Below, piece by piece: positions 1 through 9,802 of a stretch of 64,000 nt of DNA. Below the pieces are notes generated by a model. The model was not told the DNA's origin and did not search any database. It saw only the letters and a list, made by a program, of their open reading frames with translations. Within the stretch, counting starts at the first letter, position 1, and each line of letters starts with the position of its first letter. The DNA comes from Maribacter sp. ACAM166 (GTDB taxonomy: Bacteria; Bacteroidota; Bacteroidia; Flavobacteriales; Flavobacteriaceae), in NCBI RefSeq assembly GCF_005771495.1, contig NZ_VAUW01000001.1, forward strand, positions 248,001-312,000, written 5' to 3'. The translations under genes and the position numbers were made by a program.

Positions 1-257
1 TTAGAATCTTGAGCACCATTATTACCTTTAAGGGCAATATTAGATGTTAAGATTAATACGATTAATAGTCCAGCTAAAGTCCAAGTGCTTTTATCTAAAA
101 AGTCACCAGTTTTTTTAACTCCGCCTGCAACTTGGGTACCTCCACCACCAAAAGAAGAAGAAAGTCCGCCACCCTTGGGGTTCTGTACCATAATCACTAA
201 GACTAACAATAAGCAAACGACGATGATAAGTATTAAAAATATTGAAAATGTACTCAT
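1..257 (-). CDS. secG: Preprotein translocase subunit SecG, 3' end cut by window edge
   Basis: SecG is the small accessory membrane subunit of the SecYEG translocon in the inner membrane. The minus-strand frame starts with ATG at 257 and is open to base 1. It shows a hydrophobic first helix, the typical SecG linker (MVQNPKGGGLSSSFGG) and a second helix around residues 60-75, which is the expected two-helix layout. Its ATG overlaps the TGA of the upstream gene in an ATGA arrangement, so the two are translationally coupled. The C-terminus lies outside the window. The motif between the helices is diagnostic, so the identification is firm. Confidence 0.93.
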   Translation of the reverse strand, partial: MSTFSIFLILIIVVCLLLVLVIMVQNPKGGGLSSSFGGGGTQVAGGVKKTGDFLDKSTWTLAGLLIVLILTSNIALKGNNGAQDS

Positions 258-1132
258 TCTTTATTATCTTTTTGAATTTTTTCTACTGCCTTAATTCGGT
301 CTGCAAAGAAACCACTTTTTTCCGGATATTTCAAACTTAAAATTTTGAATGCTTGTATAGCCTTATTGTACTTTTTTTGCTCTAAATAAACCCTTGCAAG
401 GGTTTCTGTCATTAATTCATTTTTGTTGATTTCGGTAGAACTTGAAATATCGGTGCTTGTATTCTTTTGTTCTGTGGGAACTATTTTAGGGTTATTGGCT
501 ATAAACTTGTCAATACGGTCAAATTTATTCTTTTTTGCCGAATCCATTTTTGTAGAAGCTTTCAGATTGTTTTTCTTCTCTACTTCAGCTTTAGCGGGTG
601 TTTTCTCTGCTGGACTATTTGATGCAAGGCTAAGCCATTCTGAAAATGAATATTTCTCTTTGGTGTCAAAGGTGAGTGGTTTTCCTAACTCCAAAGTCTC
701 CTCTTCTTTGGATGATGTAGCGTGCTTTGATTGAAATAATTCTGGATCTAGAATATGTTCAGCGTCATCCTTATCTTGTGGTAACGGCTTGTCTGCAGAT
801 GCCTCAATTAATGAAACTGTTTCATTGTCAACATTGCCTTCCTTAGGCTGGATGCTTTCATCAATTGTTTTTTCTGAACCATCATAATGCAAAAAATCTT
901 TAGAGGTGATAAAATCAAAAAGTACATCACGATCTGTGGTAAAGGCTGCAGTTGTCTTAAGTGCTTTATTGTATTTGTAGCTATTTAAGTTTTTAAGACC
1001 TTTTAAATGCAAAGCCCTTGCTGCTTGAAAATAAGGGTATTCGGTAATAATATCTTCTAGGTGTTTTGTATGTATAGGCTCTACCACTTTGGTAGGGTTT
1101 TCTAGAAAATATATAAAGTCCTTAACGTTCAT
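254..1132 (-). CDS. TPR-like protein of the lptE-secG operon, function unknown
   Basis: About 292 residues with no signal peptide. The C-terminal 50 residues look like a TPR unit (LARVYLEQKKYNKAIQAFKI, then a YPEKSGFF helix pair). The N-terminal 80 residues are helical and start NVKDFIYFLENP. The middle, roughly residues 90-215, is low complexity, rich in Lys, Glu and Ser, and probably disordered. I chose ATG 1132 because the longer frame begins with a TTG inside the preceding lptE stop region. It sits between lptE and secG, a neighbourhood I recall from other Flavobacteriaceae, so a role linked to envelope biogenesis is possible. That role is inference; no catalytic motif is visible. Confidence 0.8.
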   Translation of the reverse strand: MNVKDFIYFLENPTKVVEPIHTKHLEDIITEYPYFQAARALHLKGLKNLNSYKYNKALKTTAAFTTDRDVLFDFITSKDFLHYDGSEKTIDESIQPKEGNVDNETVSLIEASADKPLPQDKDDAEHILDPELFQSKHATSSKEEETLELGKPLTFDTKEKYSFSEWLSLASNSPAEKTPAKAEVEKKNNLKASTKMDSAKKNKFDRIDKFIANNPKIVPTEQKNTSTDISSSTEINKNELMTETLARVYLEQKKYNKAIQAFKILSLKYPEKSGFFADRIKAVEKIQKDNKE

Positions 1133-1137
1133 TTGAT

Positions 1138-1674
1138 TTACCAATCTGCTAGTGAGGCATTGAAAATATCTTGTGTGAGTCGTTCAAAAATAATTTCGTG
1201 TGCTTCACTTTTTATTGCGGATAATTGAACGTCTGCCGGATAGTCATAAAAGAAAGAAAAGCTTTGGTCAAAAGCCGCATCTTCTTTAAGGCGGTTATAA
1301 AATCGAACTTTTACGCGTATTGATAACCTATTTTCAGCAGCAGTCTGTTGGGCGGTAGCAGACATAGGCGAAATCTTATATTCAGTTATTTCACCTTCAT
1401 ATAATAAATCAGGATTACCTGAATTTATCAGGTCTAAACTGGTCTGGTTCAATATTCTGTCTTGTAATGCTAAGGTAAAATCTCTATCTACCCCAGGTTC
1501 AAATGTAGAACCTGGACTCTGTGTTGCGTAATTCTGAAAGTAGTTGACTTGAAATGTTTTGGCTTCGCCAACATTTCCCCCTGTAAAATTGTAAATACCA
1601 CAACCCATAAGTAGTAGTATTGGTAGCATGTAGAGTGCTGATTTTTTAATGTATTTCATTGAAATGAAGTTCAT
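1138..1674 (-). CDS. lptE: LptE-like LPS assembly lipoprotein
   Basis: A 178-residue outer-membrane lipoprotein precursor of the Bacteroidota LptE type. In the family LptE plugs the LptD translocon that inserts lipopolysaccharide. A signal peptide ends in the lipobox LLMGC near residue 25, followed by the characteristic GIYNFTGG. The middle has the family pattern FTLALQDRIL and a C-terminal FERLTQDIFN. The better signal peptide begins at the second methionine (MKYIKK, ATG at 1659), so 1659 is a plausible alternative start. It follows the sigma-54 activator by only a few bases and precedes the TPR-like gene, so these genes probably form one transcript reading toward secG. Confidence 0.85.
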   Translation of the reverse strand: MNFISMKYIKKSALYMLPILLLMGCGIYNFTGGNVGEAKTFQVNYFQNYATQSPGSTFEPGVDRDFTLALQDRILNQTSLDLINSGNPDLLYEGEITEYKISPMSATAQQTAAENRLSIRVKVRFYNRLKEDAAFDQSFSFFYDYPADVQLSAIKSEAHEIIFERLTQDIFNASLADW

Positions 1675-1681
1675 TTTTTAT

Positions 1682-2968
1682 TTAAAGGTCGTATTGTTTG
1701 ATTTTCCGGTAGAGCGTGCGCTCTGAAATACCTAATTCTGCAGCGGCAGCTTTCCTTTTTCCTCGATTACGTTCTAAAGATTTTTTTATCAATTCAACTT
1801 CTTTCTCCTGTAAAGATAGGGTTTCTTCTTCTTGGATTTCTTCGGCAAAATGGTACTTGTCCTCGTAAGAATCATGTATGTGTGACGCCTCTTCCTTTTT
1901 GGGTTCTGGTAAATGCAATAGGTTTATATTAGGTTCTTCTTGCGTGTCTTGATCCATTTCAGCGTCTTCCTCATCTTCTTTTCCATATATTTTACGAATC
2001 AGGTTTTCATTATCCTTTTGAACCTTTTGTGAATCGTTATTTTTTAAGAGCTCCATAGTCAATTTTTTAAGGTCGTTCAAATCCCCTTTCATGTCGAACA
2101 AAACCTTGTACAGAATTTCCCGTTCATTACTGAAATCACCTTCAGATTTTTTATTTGATACAACCGCCGGTAAATTGTTTGTAGTATTATTTGGTATATA
2201 GCCATTTAATGTGGCTGCAGATATCGACCTATTTTCTTCCAGTACCGAAATTTGTTCCGCTATATTTCTTAGCTGGCGGATGTTACCTGGCCATCTGTAT
2301 TTTATAAGAAGTGAAACAGCTTCGTCATCTAACCTAATAGTAGGCATTTTATATTTCTGACTAAAATCTGATGCGAATTTTCTAAAAAGCAAATGAACAT
2401 CTTCTTTACGTTCCCTCAATGGTGGGATGTTGATTTCTATCGTACTCAAACGATAATAAAGATCTTCACGAAAACGCTCTTTTTTTATTGCCTCAAACAT
2501 ATTTACATTGGTGGCGGCAACGATACGAATATCTGTTTTTTGAACTTGTGAAGAACCTACTTTTAGAAATTCACCATTTTCCAAAACACGCAATAAACGT
2601 ACTTGAGTGGTTAGGGGTAGCTCACCTACTTCATCTAAAAAAATAGTACCGCCATCGGCGACTTCAAAATACCCACTTCTAGTTTGTGTGGCTCCTGTAA
2701 ACGCGCCTTTTTCGTGACCAAAAAGTTCACTATCAATCGTGCCTTCGGGTATGGCGCCACAATTTACAGCGATGTATTTCGCATGTTTTCTATGGGATAA
2801 GGCGTGAATAATTTTTGGTATAGATTCTTTACCCACCCCACTTTCACCGGTAACCAAAACCGAAATATCGGTTACGGCAACTTGCATAGCCTTTTCCAAT
2901 GCTCGGTTGAGTTTTGGATCTTGCCCTATGATTTCAAAACGTTGTTTTATGCTTTGTATGCTTTCCAT
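1682..2968 (-). CDS. Sigma-54-dependent transcriptional activator without receiver domain
   Basis: An AAA+ bacterial enhancer-binding protein of 428 residues that would remodel sigma-54 RNA polymerase. Visible features are Walker A GESGVGKE at residues 41-48, the sigma-54-contacting GAFTGA loop at 88-93, Walker B ending FLDE at 110-113, and a C-terminal Fis-type helix-turn-helix (about 390-428, ending TLYRKIKQYDL). No CheY-like receiver, PAS or GAF domain precedes the AAA+ module, which starts almost at residue 1. Residues 270-385 form a long acidic linker. It lies between miaB and lptE with short gaps, so it is probably co-transcribed with envelope genes. Its signal input and targets cannot be read from the sequence. 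Confidence 0.9.
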   Translation of the reverse strand: MESIQSIKQRFEIIGQDPKLNRALEKAMQVAVTDISVLVTGESGVGKESIPKIIHALSHRKHAKYIAVNCGAIPEGTIDSELFGHEKGAFTGATQTRSGYFEVADGGTIFLDEVGELPLTTQVRLLRVLENGEFLKVGSSQVQKTDIRIVAATNVNMFEAIKKERFREDLYYRLSTIEINIPPLRERKEDVHLLFRKFASDFSQKYKMPTIRLDDEAVSLLIKYRWPGNIRQLRNIAEQISVLEENRSISAATLNGYIPNNTTNNLPAVVSNKKSEGDFSNEREILYKVLFDMKGDLNDLKKLTMELLKNNDSQKVQKDNENLIRKIYGKEDEEDAEMDQDTQEEPNINLLHLPEPKKEEASHIHDSYEDKYHFAEEIQEEETLSLQEKEVELIKKSLERNRGKRKAAAAELGISERTLYRKIKQYDL

Positions 2969-2989
2969 ATAAAATGGCTACTATATAAG

Positions 2990-4435
2990 TTAATTATTAA
3001 CAGAATATTCAACTGCGGTACCTTTTAAGGTTGCAGAAGTACAATCGTTTATTTTTACGTTTACAAAGTCTCCAACTTTATAATTTTCTTTTGGAAATAC
3101 AACGACGGTACTTTGTGAATTTCTACCCATCCATTCGTTTTCCGATTTTTTAGAAGTTCCTTCAATTAAAACTTCTTGTATTTTACCTAGGTGCTTTTCT
3201 GTTCTAAATTGACAATGTTCTCTTTGAAGTGCTATTATTTCTGATAAACGTCTTTTCTTAATAAGTTCAGGAACGTCATCTTCCATTTTTCTTCCTGCCA
3301 ATGTGCCTGGTCTTTCGGAATATGCATACATATACCCAAAATCATATTTCACATATTCTAGGGCCTTTAAGGTAGCAGCGTGATCCTCTTCAGTTTCAGT
3401 AGGAAAACCAGTAATGATATCTTGAGAAATTGCACAATCAGGTAGTATTTGTCTAATGTTCTCAATCAGTTCAAAATACTTTTCAATGGTATGCAGCCTG
3501 TTCATTTCCTTCAAGATACGGTTGCTTCCACTCTGTACAGGTAGGTGAATATGGTTGCATATATTTTTATGCTTGGCCATGGTTTCAATGACATCCAGAG
3601 TCATATCCTGCGGATTTGAAGTTGAAAATCGAATTCTCATTTTGGGATGCGCCAATGCCACCATCTCCAAAAGTTTTGAAAAATTTGTAGCCATTGCTTT
3701 CTGCATTTCAGAAGCACTATCAAAATTTTTCTTGAGTCCCCCTCCATACCATAAGTAGCTATCAACATTTTGACCTAGTAAGGTGATTTCCTTAAAGCCA
3801 GTTTGCCAAAGTTCATTAACTTCTGATAAGACTGATTGCGGGTCTCGGCTACGTTCTCGGCCTCTAGTAAATGGAACCACACAAAAAGTGCACATATTGT
3901 CACAACCTCTGGTTATAGAAACAAATGCAGTAACACCATTAGTATTCAATCTTACAGGAGCAATATCGCCATATGTTTCATCTTTGGATAAAATGACATT
4001 AACAGCGTCTCTGCCAGAATCCACTTCTTTTATTAGGTTGGGTAAATCTTTATACGCATCTGGACCAACGACCATATCCACTATCTTTTCCTCATCCAAC
4101 AACTTGTCTTTCAGACGTTCAGCCATGCAGCCTAATACTCCTACTTTTAAATGAGGCCTTGTTTTCTTTACTTTGTTGTATTCGGTTAACCGTTTGCGAA
4201 TGGTCTGTTCAGCTTTGTCTCTAATAGAACAAGTATTCACAAGCACCAAATCGGCCTCTTCCAAAATCTGGGTAGTATTGAAGCCTTCTTTTGCTAATAT
4301 CGATGCAACAATTTCGCTGTCGGCAAAATTCATTGCGCAACCATAACTCTCTATAAAAAGATTGCGTTTATTAGCTTTTTTTGTTTCATTAGCCAAAGTT
4401 GTGCCCTGCACGTTTTCATCTATGGTTTTCTCCAT
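2990..4435 (-). CDS. miaB: tRNA-2-methylthio-N6-dimethylallyladenosine synthase MiaB
   Basis: A radical-SAM methylthiotransferase that converts i6A37 to ms2i6A37 in tRNAs reading UNN codons. The 481 residues show the three UPF0004 cysteines of the auxiliary cluster (YGCAMN, VNTCSIRD, GVLGCMAE). The radical-SAM motif follows in RGCDNMCTFCVVPFTRGRE. A C-terminal TRAM-like part lies in about residues 405-475. Length and order match the family. It is the first gene of the minus-strand run through the sigma-54 activator, lptE and secG; the 21-base gap to the activator suggests co-transcription. The dimethylallyltransferase partner miaA is not in this window. Confidence 0.96.
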   Translation of the reverse strand: MEKTIDENVQGTTLANETKKANKRNLFIESYGCAMNFADSEIVASILAKEGFNTTQILEEADLVLVNTCSIRDKAEQTIRKRLTEYNKVKKTRPHLKVGVLGCMAERLKDKLLDEEKIVDMVVGPDAYKDLPNLIKEVDSGRDAVNVILSKDETYGDIAPVRLNTNGVTAFVSITRGCDNMCTFCVVPFTRGRERSRDPQSVLSEVNELWQTGFKEITLLGQNVDSYLWYGGGLKKNFDSASEMQKAMATNFSKLLEMVALAHPKMRIRFSTSNPQDMTLDVIETMAKHKNICNHIHLPVQSGSNRILKEMNRLHTIEKYFELIENIRQILPDCAISQDIITGFPTETEEDHAATLKALEYVKYDFGYMYAYSERPGTLAGRKMEDDVPELIKKRRLSEIIALQREHCQFRTEKHLGKIQEVLIEGTSKKSENEWMGRNSQSTVVVFPKENYKVGDFVNVKINDCTSATLKGTAVEYSVNN

Positions 4436-5338
4436 TATCCTTCATTTACTTTTCAAAAAATATTCGGTTGGCGAAGATACCACTATAATCAAAAATATGA
4501 CAAGTTGACATGATTATTTAGGGTATTTTTAGGCTTTGACCGTTTAACCAATTATTACAATTCATTTAGAAAACAGTATCCAACGAATTAAATTAAAACC
4601 AGATTTAGCTTTCGGAAGCATATTAAGCATATCTATTGAATTAGATAAGAAAGTATGGTTGCAATGTATAATTATCGTAGTATTTACCATCGATACGATT
4701 TCTCCCTTTTTATAATATTCTTTAAATTCCTGTGATTGCATCTGGTGTTTTATTTATAGGAGCTATTCGAACTAACGAATTGCTACCAATGGTTGCTATT
4801 GCCATGGTGTTTTGTCTCCGGTTTTTGCAATTGGGGTTACTACATTTGGTTTGGCCCTTAATTCGGCGTTCTTAAAAATCTGTAAGTAGAAGAATATAGA
4901 CAAAGAGTCGAATGATAATTATTTTTTATTTTGTAGGGAAGATAGATTATTTGGGCTCTCTATATGTTTGGTATTGCTGTTGTAGGCTTGTTAGCCTCTA
5001 GGGTGGGTCTCTGTAATGTGATAATCCTTTTTCATTAAATCCTTTGTTTTTTGCTTTTCGGAAGAGCTTTGAGCTTTGGAAATTTTAAAAACAACTTTTT
5101 TCCACTTGGAAATAATAACTGGTAATAATTTTCGGTTTGATATACGTAGCTGAGCTAGGGTTGTTTTTCTATAGAATAGGAGTCCTTTTACGCGATGCTA
5201 AGTAACGTGTCGGCCTACTTAATATTTATAAAGATGGTGTACGGATCAATGTAGAAGAATAGTATTTTTCACGTATACCAACGCAACTAAAAACATTTTT
5301 TCTCATCTGATTGTTACAACCAATTAAATTGTACAACG
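4436..5338. other. Intergenic 0.9 kb with short membrane-protein-like fragments
   Basis: No intact gene is visible. Two short plus-strand stretches read like hydrophobic protein. One is around 4735-4890, where two frames each give about 20-40 plausible residues, suggesting a frameshift. The other is around 4945-5037 (WALYMFGIAVVGLLAS, then a stop). I could not assign a family. The most likely reading is a decayed membrane-protein gene or genes. The rest is AT-rich and featureless to my eye. Confidence 0.35.
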
Positions 5339-6607
5339 ATGAGAAGGAGCGTTTTTTTGTTAGTAAGCATAGTTTTGTCGGCTTTTGTTTCCTGTGATAA
5401 CGATGGTCCATACGATGACTATTTGGTAGCGCGACCGATTGTAATTAATGCTGTTACGTTTAAAGCTGAGGCCATCGACATCTTAGACCCAGTGCCAGTT
5501 GTATCATCCGGAAAAATATACACTTACCAAAATTATATTTTTGTAAATGATGTTGACCTTGGTTTTCATGTCATTGACAATCGAACTCCCTCAGCGCCAA
5601 AAAGTATCGCTTTTATTAAACTTGAAGGTAATTATGATATTTCTATAAAAGACGATAAACTGTATGCAGATAGTTATGGTGATCTGGTTGTTTTTGATAT
5701 TTCCGATATCGATAACATCACACTATCTAATCGGATAGTAAATGCGATTTATACTAATGATATGTGGCTTTCAAGCATAGAATTTCCACAAGCTGATATT
5801 TACGAATACGATGATATTGATTATGACAAGGATATCGTAATTGGCTGGGAAGTAAAAACAGAAAGAAGACCCCTGTCAGACTATGAGGCACAGTTTAATT
5901 GTAATTCGTGCGACACGTTTAATAGTTTGGAAAATTTCGAGGGTACTCCACAACCTTCAGTAGGGCAGGGCGGATCTTTGGCCCGATTCAAAATAATAGG
6001 AGATTATCTATATGTAGTGGATTATAGCGATATCAGCATTTTTGATATTTCAAATTTAGAAGAGCCAAAAATTCTAGAAGATGTACAAGTGGCTTGGGAT
6101 ATAGAAACTATTTATAATCAAGGTGATATTTTATTTATTGGAGGAAGACAGGGAATGTATATTTATGATATTAAAAATCCAGAAAAACCAAAATTCATAT
6201 CAGAATTTAGACACGGTACTGCCTGTGACCCTGTAGTGGTAGCTGGTAATTATGCGTATGTCACTTTACAAGGAGGTGGTTTTTGTGGTAACACCGAAAG
6301 CGGACTTTATGTTATCGATATTTCAAATTTGAAAAATCCAGAACTCAAAGTTATTTATCCTATGAATGGTCCAAATGGTTTAGGGGTAAAAGGTAATCAG
6401 CTTTTTATATGCGATGGCGATGCAGGCTTGAAAGTTTACGATAAGAGCAATGCACCTAACTTAATTTTGATTAATAATTTTGAGAACATTGTTGCTTACG
6501 ATGTAATTCCATTAGCTTCATCACTTTTGATGATAGGTGATCGAACGCTCTATCAATATGAATATGTAGAGAACGATTTACAGCTTTTGAGTACTTTTAA
6601 ATTGTAA
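5339..6607 (+). CDS. LVIVD-repeat beta-propeller lipoprotein
   Basis: A 422-residue exported lipoprotein with signal peptide and lipobox (SAFVSC, Cys19). It is built from repeats of the LVIVD type: FVNDVDLGFHVIDNRTPSAP, LVVFDISDIDN, ISIFDISNLEEP, MYIYDIKNPEKP, LYVIDISNLKNP and LKVYDKSNAPN. These predict a multi-bladed beta-propeller on the cell surface or in the periplasm. Acidic residues are abundant. No catalytic motif is visible; such proteins are usually scaffolds or binding modules. It is monocistronic: a long intergenic stretch precedes it and a hairpin terminator follows within 20 bases. Start is the ATG that heads the signal peptide. Confidence 0.85.
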   Translation: MRRSVFLLVSIVLSAFVSCDNDGPYDDYLVARPIVINAVTFKAEAIDILDPVPVVSSGKIYTYQNYIFVNDVDLGFHVIDNRTPSAPKSIAFIKLEGNYDISIKDDKLYADSYGDLVVFDISDIDNITLSNRIVNAIYTNDMWLSSIEFPQADIYEYDDIDYDKDIVIGWEVKTERRPLSDYEAQFNCNSCDTFNSLENFEGTPQPSVGQGGSLARFKIIGDYLYVVDYSDISIFDISNLEEPKILEDVQVAWDIETIYNQGDILFIGGRQGMYIYDIKNPEKPKFISEFRHGTACDPVVVAGNYAYVTLQGGGFCGNTESGLYVIDISNLKNPELKVIYPMNGPNGLGVKGNQLFICDGDAGLKVYDKSNAPNLILINNFENIVAYDVIPLASSLLMIGDRTLYQYEYVENDLQLLSTFKL

Positions 6608-6619
6608 AATTAAAATTAA

Positions 6620-6657
6620 AAAAAAGGGAAGCTAATTTTAGCTTCCCCTTTTTTTAA
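6620..6657. terminator. Bidirectional rho-independent terminator
   Basis: A 10-bp stem (6626-6635 with 6638-6647) is flanked by an A-run on the left and a T-run on the right. It can therefore end both the LVIVD gene (+) and the convergent propeller gene (-). Confidence 0.9.
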
Positions 6658-6661
6658 TGAA

Positions 6662-9600
6662 CTACTGTTCTGAGGATATCATCTTAATATCGTCTTGGGC
6701 CACTTTTGTATTTACGATTGTCGTCTGTTTTGCTACAAGCGTATTCAATTTATCGGTTTCTACATGTAATTCTTTAACGACTTCTTTGAAAAACTGTTGG
6801 GCTTGTTGGGTAGGAGGGTAGTCGCCCCTTTGTGAATCTGCTAAAAGAAAAGCCAGCCTGTTATTTATGCGAATACCATAATTGAGCGGGTCTTGCCTGC
6901 TTTGGTTTTTAGTCATATGAATATTGTTCTCTATGACCGAAAGTTCAGTTTCATAATCAGCTATCAGTTTTTGAATAGCTGCATTGTCTTTAGTTTTTTC
7001 TTTAAGATATTTTAAATCTTTTTGAATACTTCTTATTTTAATAATAGCTTCATTAGCCTTGCTAACTTGGTCACGAACGTCAACTAAAAAATCGAACTGG
7101 TCTTGATAATCCTTTTGAGAATTAGGCAGCCTAGGGTCTTTTACGATGTTAAATTTCTGTTCTTGGGATACACTATTTACAGTTAGTTTAACGTTGTAAT
7201 TTCCAGGAATTGCTTTAGGGCCAGTGTTAGGTGACGAATAAAAAATCATGCCCTCAAATGTTTTGAACCCTGGGTAACGCAAATCCCAAACCATATTGTT
7301 TCCACCGGATTTCACGGTTAGTGGCTTAGCTGCTTCAGGATTTAATTTATTTTCTTTAGCACTTGTTGAAAAACGTTGTACCAAGGTGCCATCTTCTTCT
7401 AAAATATCAAGATGAACCGTATCCTTTTTTTGAAATTTATCTAAGTAGAAATTTATAATAGCTCCATCTGGATGATTCTCACCCACCAACTTGAGGTTAG
7501 GCTCTGACCATCCGCCAGATTGATGCATTCTATAGGAAGCGTCAGGTTTGTACAAATGAAAATCACTAGTAGCTACTTCTGTAGATAATTGATGCAACGG
7601 AGTTAGGTCATCGATAATCCAAAAACTTCTACCATGGGTCGCTACGATTAAATCATTATCTCTAACCTGTAAATCACGTATAGCGGTAATCGGAAGATTT
7701 AATTGAAAAGGCGCCCAAGATTTACCATCATCGAATGAAACATACATGCCCCATTCCGTTCCGGCATATAAAAGTCCTTCACGCACAAGATCTGTTCTAA
7801 TCACCCTAGTGTAATCAGTATCCTTAATACCGTTCGTGATTAACGTCCATGTTTTTCCGTAGTCATTGGTTTTGTATAAATAGGGCGTATAATCTCCAAA
7901 TTTATACGCTGTAGCAGCCACGTAGACTGTTCCTTTGTCAAATGGACTAGGGTCTATGGAATTAATCATATTTAATTTTGGAGACATTGAGGATGGTGGG
8001 GTCACATTATCCCACGTAGTTCCATTATCTCTGGTAACATGAATTAAACCATCATCACTACCTGTCCAGATTACATCTTTTTCTAAAATTGATTCTGAAA
8101 CCACGAAAATATTTGAATAAAACTCTGCTCCCGTATTGTCTTGGGTTATAGGTCCGCCAGACGATTTAATGGTTTCAGGTAAGCTTCTCGTTAAATCGGG
8201 AGAAATTGTTTTCCACGATTGACCTTCATCGGTGGTAACATGCAAAAAGTTGGAACCTGCGTAAAGTTTATTGGAATCATGCCTACTAAATAATACAGGG
8301 TAGTTCCAATTAAACCGGTATTTCATAATTTCTGCACCAGAACCTGCAGGATTATCTGGCCAGACATTTGTAGATCTTGCTTGACCTGTAGTGTGGTCTA
8401 GTCGGTTCATGTAGCCTTTGAAAGTGCCGCCATATACAATTTCATTATTTTTAGGGTCTGGTGCTAAATGTGCACTTTCTCCACCAGCAGTAGGTTCCCA
8501 GTCACGTTCAGTAATAGATTCTCCAGACGTTCTACTTGAAATTCGTATGGCAGAATTGTCTTGTTGTGCACCATAAATACGATAAGGGAAAATACTATCT
8601 GTTGCTATGCGATAAAATTGCGCAGTGGGTTGATTGTAATAGGTAGTCCAGTTGTTTCCACCATCATTTGAAATTTGAGCGCCACCATCATCTGCAATTA
8701 CCATACGGTTATTGTTGTTGGGGTCTATCCATAAATCATGATGGTCACCATGAGGGGCGTTTTTTAATGTGAATGATTTTCCTCCATCCGTAGAAACACC
8801 ATAACTCACATTCATGACATAAAGTTTATCAATATTTTCAGTATCCGCATAAATTCTTGTGTAATACCATGCACGTTGGCGCAATGCCCTATTTTCATTT
8901 ATTTTTTTCCAGGTAACACCGGCATCATCGGATCTGAACAAGCCACCATTATCTGCTTCAATAAGCGCCCAAATACGATTAGAATCTAAAGGAGATACCG
9001 TAATACCAACGATGCCCCAAGGAGATTTAGGTAGGCCAGAATGTGTTGAAATATCCTTCCAAGTGTCGCCACCGTCAGTACTTTTAAAGAGTTTACTATC
9101 TGGTCCGCCACTATCCATTCGATAACCATTCCTACTCATTTCCCAAGTCGTAGCATATAGTATTCTACTGTTGTTAGGGTCAAGAATTAAATCTCCAGCA
9201 CCTGCTTTATCACTTACATAAAGCACCTTTTCCCAAGTATCACCACCATCTTTGGAACGAAAAACACCTCTGGTCTCGTTGGGCTTCCATAAATTACCAA
9301 TGGCCGCTACATACACTAAATTAGGATTTTCAGGGTGTATTCGTATTCGAGCAATATGTTCAGAATCCTTTAGGCCTATGAATTTCCATGTCTCCCCTGC
9401 ATCCATACTTTTCCATATTCCTTTCCCAGAAGATACATTACCACGTAATGTCTGTTCACCTTCACCAACATAAATGATATTTGGGTCAGACTCCGATACT
9501 GCCACAGCGCCAATAGAACCACCAAAAAAACCATCAGAAATACATTGCCAAGTATTTCCTGCATCGGTTGTTTTCCAAACACCACCACCAGCAGTGCCCA

Positions 9601-9802
9601 TGTAATAGAGATTTGGGTTGTTTGCCACACCGGCAACCGTACCTGCCCTGCCGCCTCGAAAAGGCCCGATAGAGCGATATTCCATTCCATTATATAATGA
9701 GTCGTTATAGCTAATAGTGTTTTTTTTTCGCTGAGCCTCAATATCTTGGAACGGTTGTAAGAAGAGAAATGCGATTAGAATAGAGAAGTAGAGTTTCTTC
9801 AT
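6662..9802 (-). CDS. Giant secreted BNR/sortilin-type beta-propeller protein (copy 1)
   Basis: A 1046-residue exported protein with a signal peptide ending near residue 23 (QDIEAQ). It carries many BNR/Asp-box repeats of the form S-x-D-x-G-x-T-W, for example KTTDAGNTWQ, KSMDAGETWK, RSKDGGDTWE and KSTDGGDTWK, spread over about residues 40-740. This predicts two stacked propellers like VPS10/sortilin. A beta-sandwich-like region (about 760-900) and a helical tail with coiled-coil character (about 900-1046) follow. There is no obvious T9SS C-terminal signal. It is paralogous to the gene at 57401. Function is unknown; similar proteins are often mislabelled glycosyl hydrolases because of the BNR repeats. 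Confidence 0.88.
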   Translation of the reverse strand: MKKLYFSILIAFLFLQPFQDIEAQRKKNTISYNDSLYNGMEYRSIGPFRGGRAGTVAGVANNPNLYYMGTAGGGVWKTTDAGNTWQCISDGFFGGSIGAVAVSESDPNIIYVGEGEQTLRGNVSSGKGIWKSMDAGETWKFIGLKDSEHIARIRIHPENPNLVYVAAIGNLWKPNETRGVFRSKDGGDTWEKVLYVSDKAGAGDLILDPNNSRILYATTWEMSRNGYRMDSGGPDSKLFKSTDGGDTWKDISTHSGLPKSPWGIVGITVSPLDSNRIWALIEADNGGLFRSDDAGVTWKKINENRALRQRAWYYTRIYADTENIDKLYVMNVSYGVSTDGGKSFTLKNAPHGDHHDLWIDPNNNNRMVIADDGGAQISNDGGNNWTTYYNQPTAQFYRIATDSIFPYRIYGAQQDNSAIRISSRTSGESITERDWEPTAGGESAHLAPDPKNNEIVYGGTFKGYMNRLDHTTGQARSTNVWPDNPAGSGAEIMKYRFNWNYPVLFSRHDSNKLYAGSNFLHVTTDEGQSWKTISPDLTRSLPETIKSSGGPITQDNTGAEFYSNIFVVSESILEKDVIWTGSDDGLIHVTRDNGTTWDNVTPPSSMSPKLNMINSIDPSPFDKGTVYVAATAYKFGDYTPYLYKTNDYGKTWTLITNGIKDTDYTRVIRTDLVREGLLYAGTEWGMYVSFDDGKSWAPFQLNLPITAIRDLQVRDNDLIVATHGRSFWIIDDLTPLHQLSTEVATSDFHLYKPDASYRMHQSGGWSEPNLKLVGENHPDGAIINFYLDKFQKKDTVHLDILEEDGTLVQRFSTSAKENKLNPEAAKPLTVKSGGNNMVWDLRYPGFKTFEGMIFYSSPNTGPKAIPGNYNVKLTVNSVSQEQKFNIVKDPRLPNSQKDYQDQFDFLVDVRDQVSKANEAIIKIRSIQKDLKYLKEKTKDNAAIQKLIADYETELSVIENNIHMTKNQSRQDPLNYGIRINNRLAFLLADSQRGDYPPTQQAQQFFKEVVKELHVETDKLNTLVAKQTTIVNTKVAQDDIKMISSEQ

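Noticed and set aside
85-294. 69-codon plus-strand frame over secG
   Set aside because: It mirrors the Gly/Ser-rich secG loop on the other strand, giving a Pro-rich artefact.
3783-4154. 123-codon plus-strand frame inside miaB
   Set aside because: Antisense shadow of the radical-SAM gene; it has no ribosome binding site and no recognisable protein.
9376-9741. 121-codon minus-strand frame in another phase of the first propeller gene
   Set aside because: Same strand but out of phase with the long propeller gene, with no independent start signal or family.
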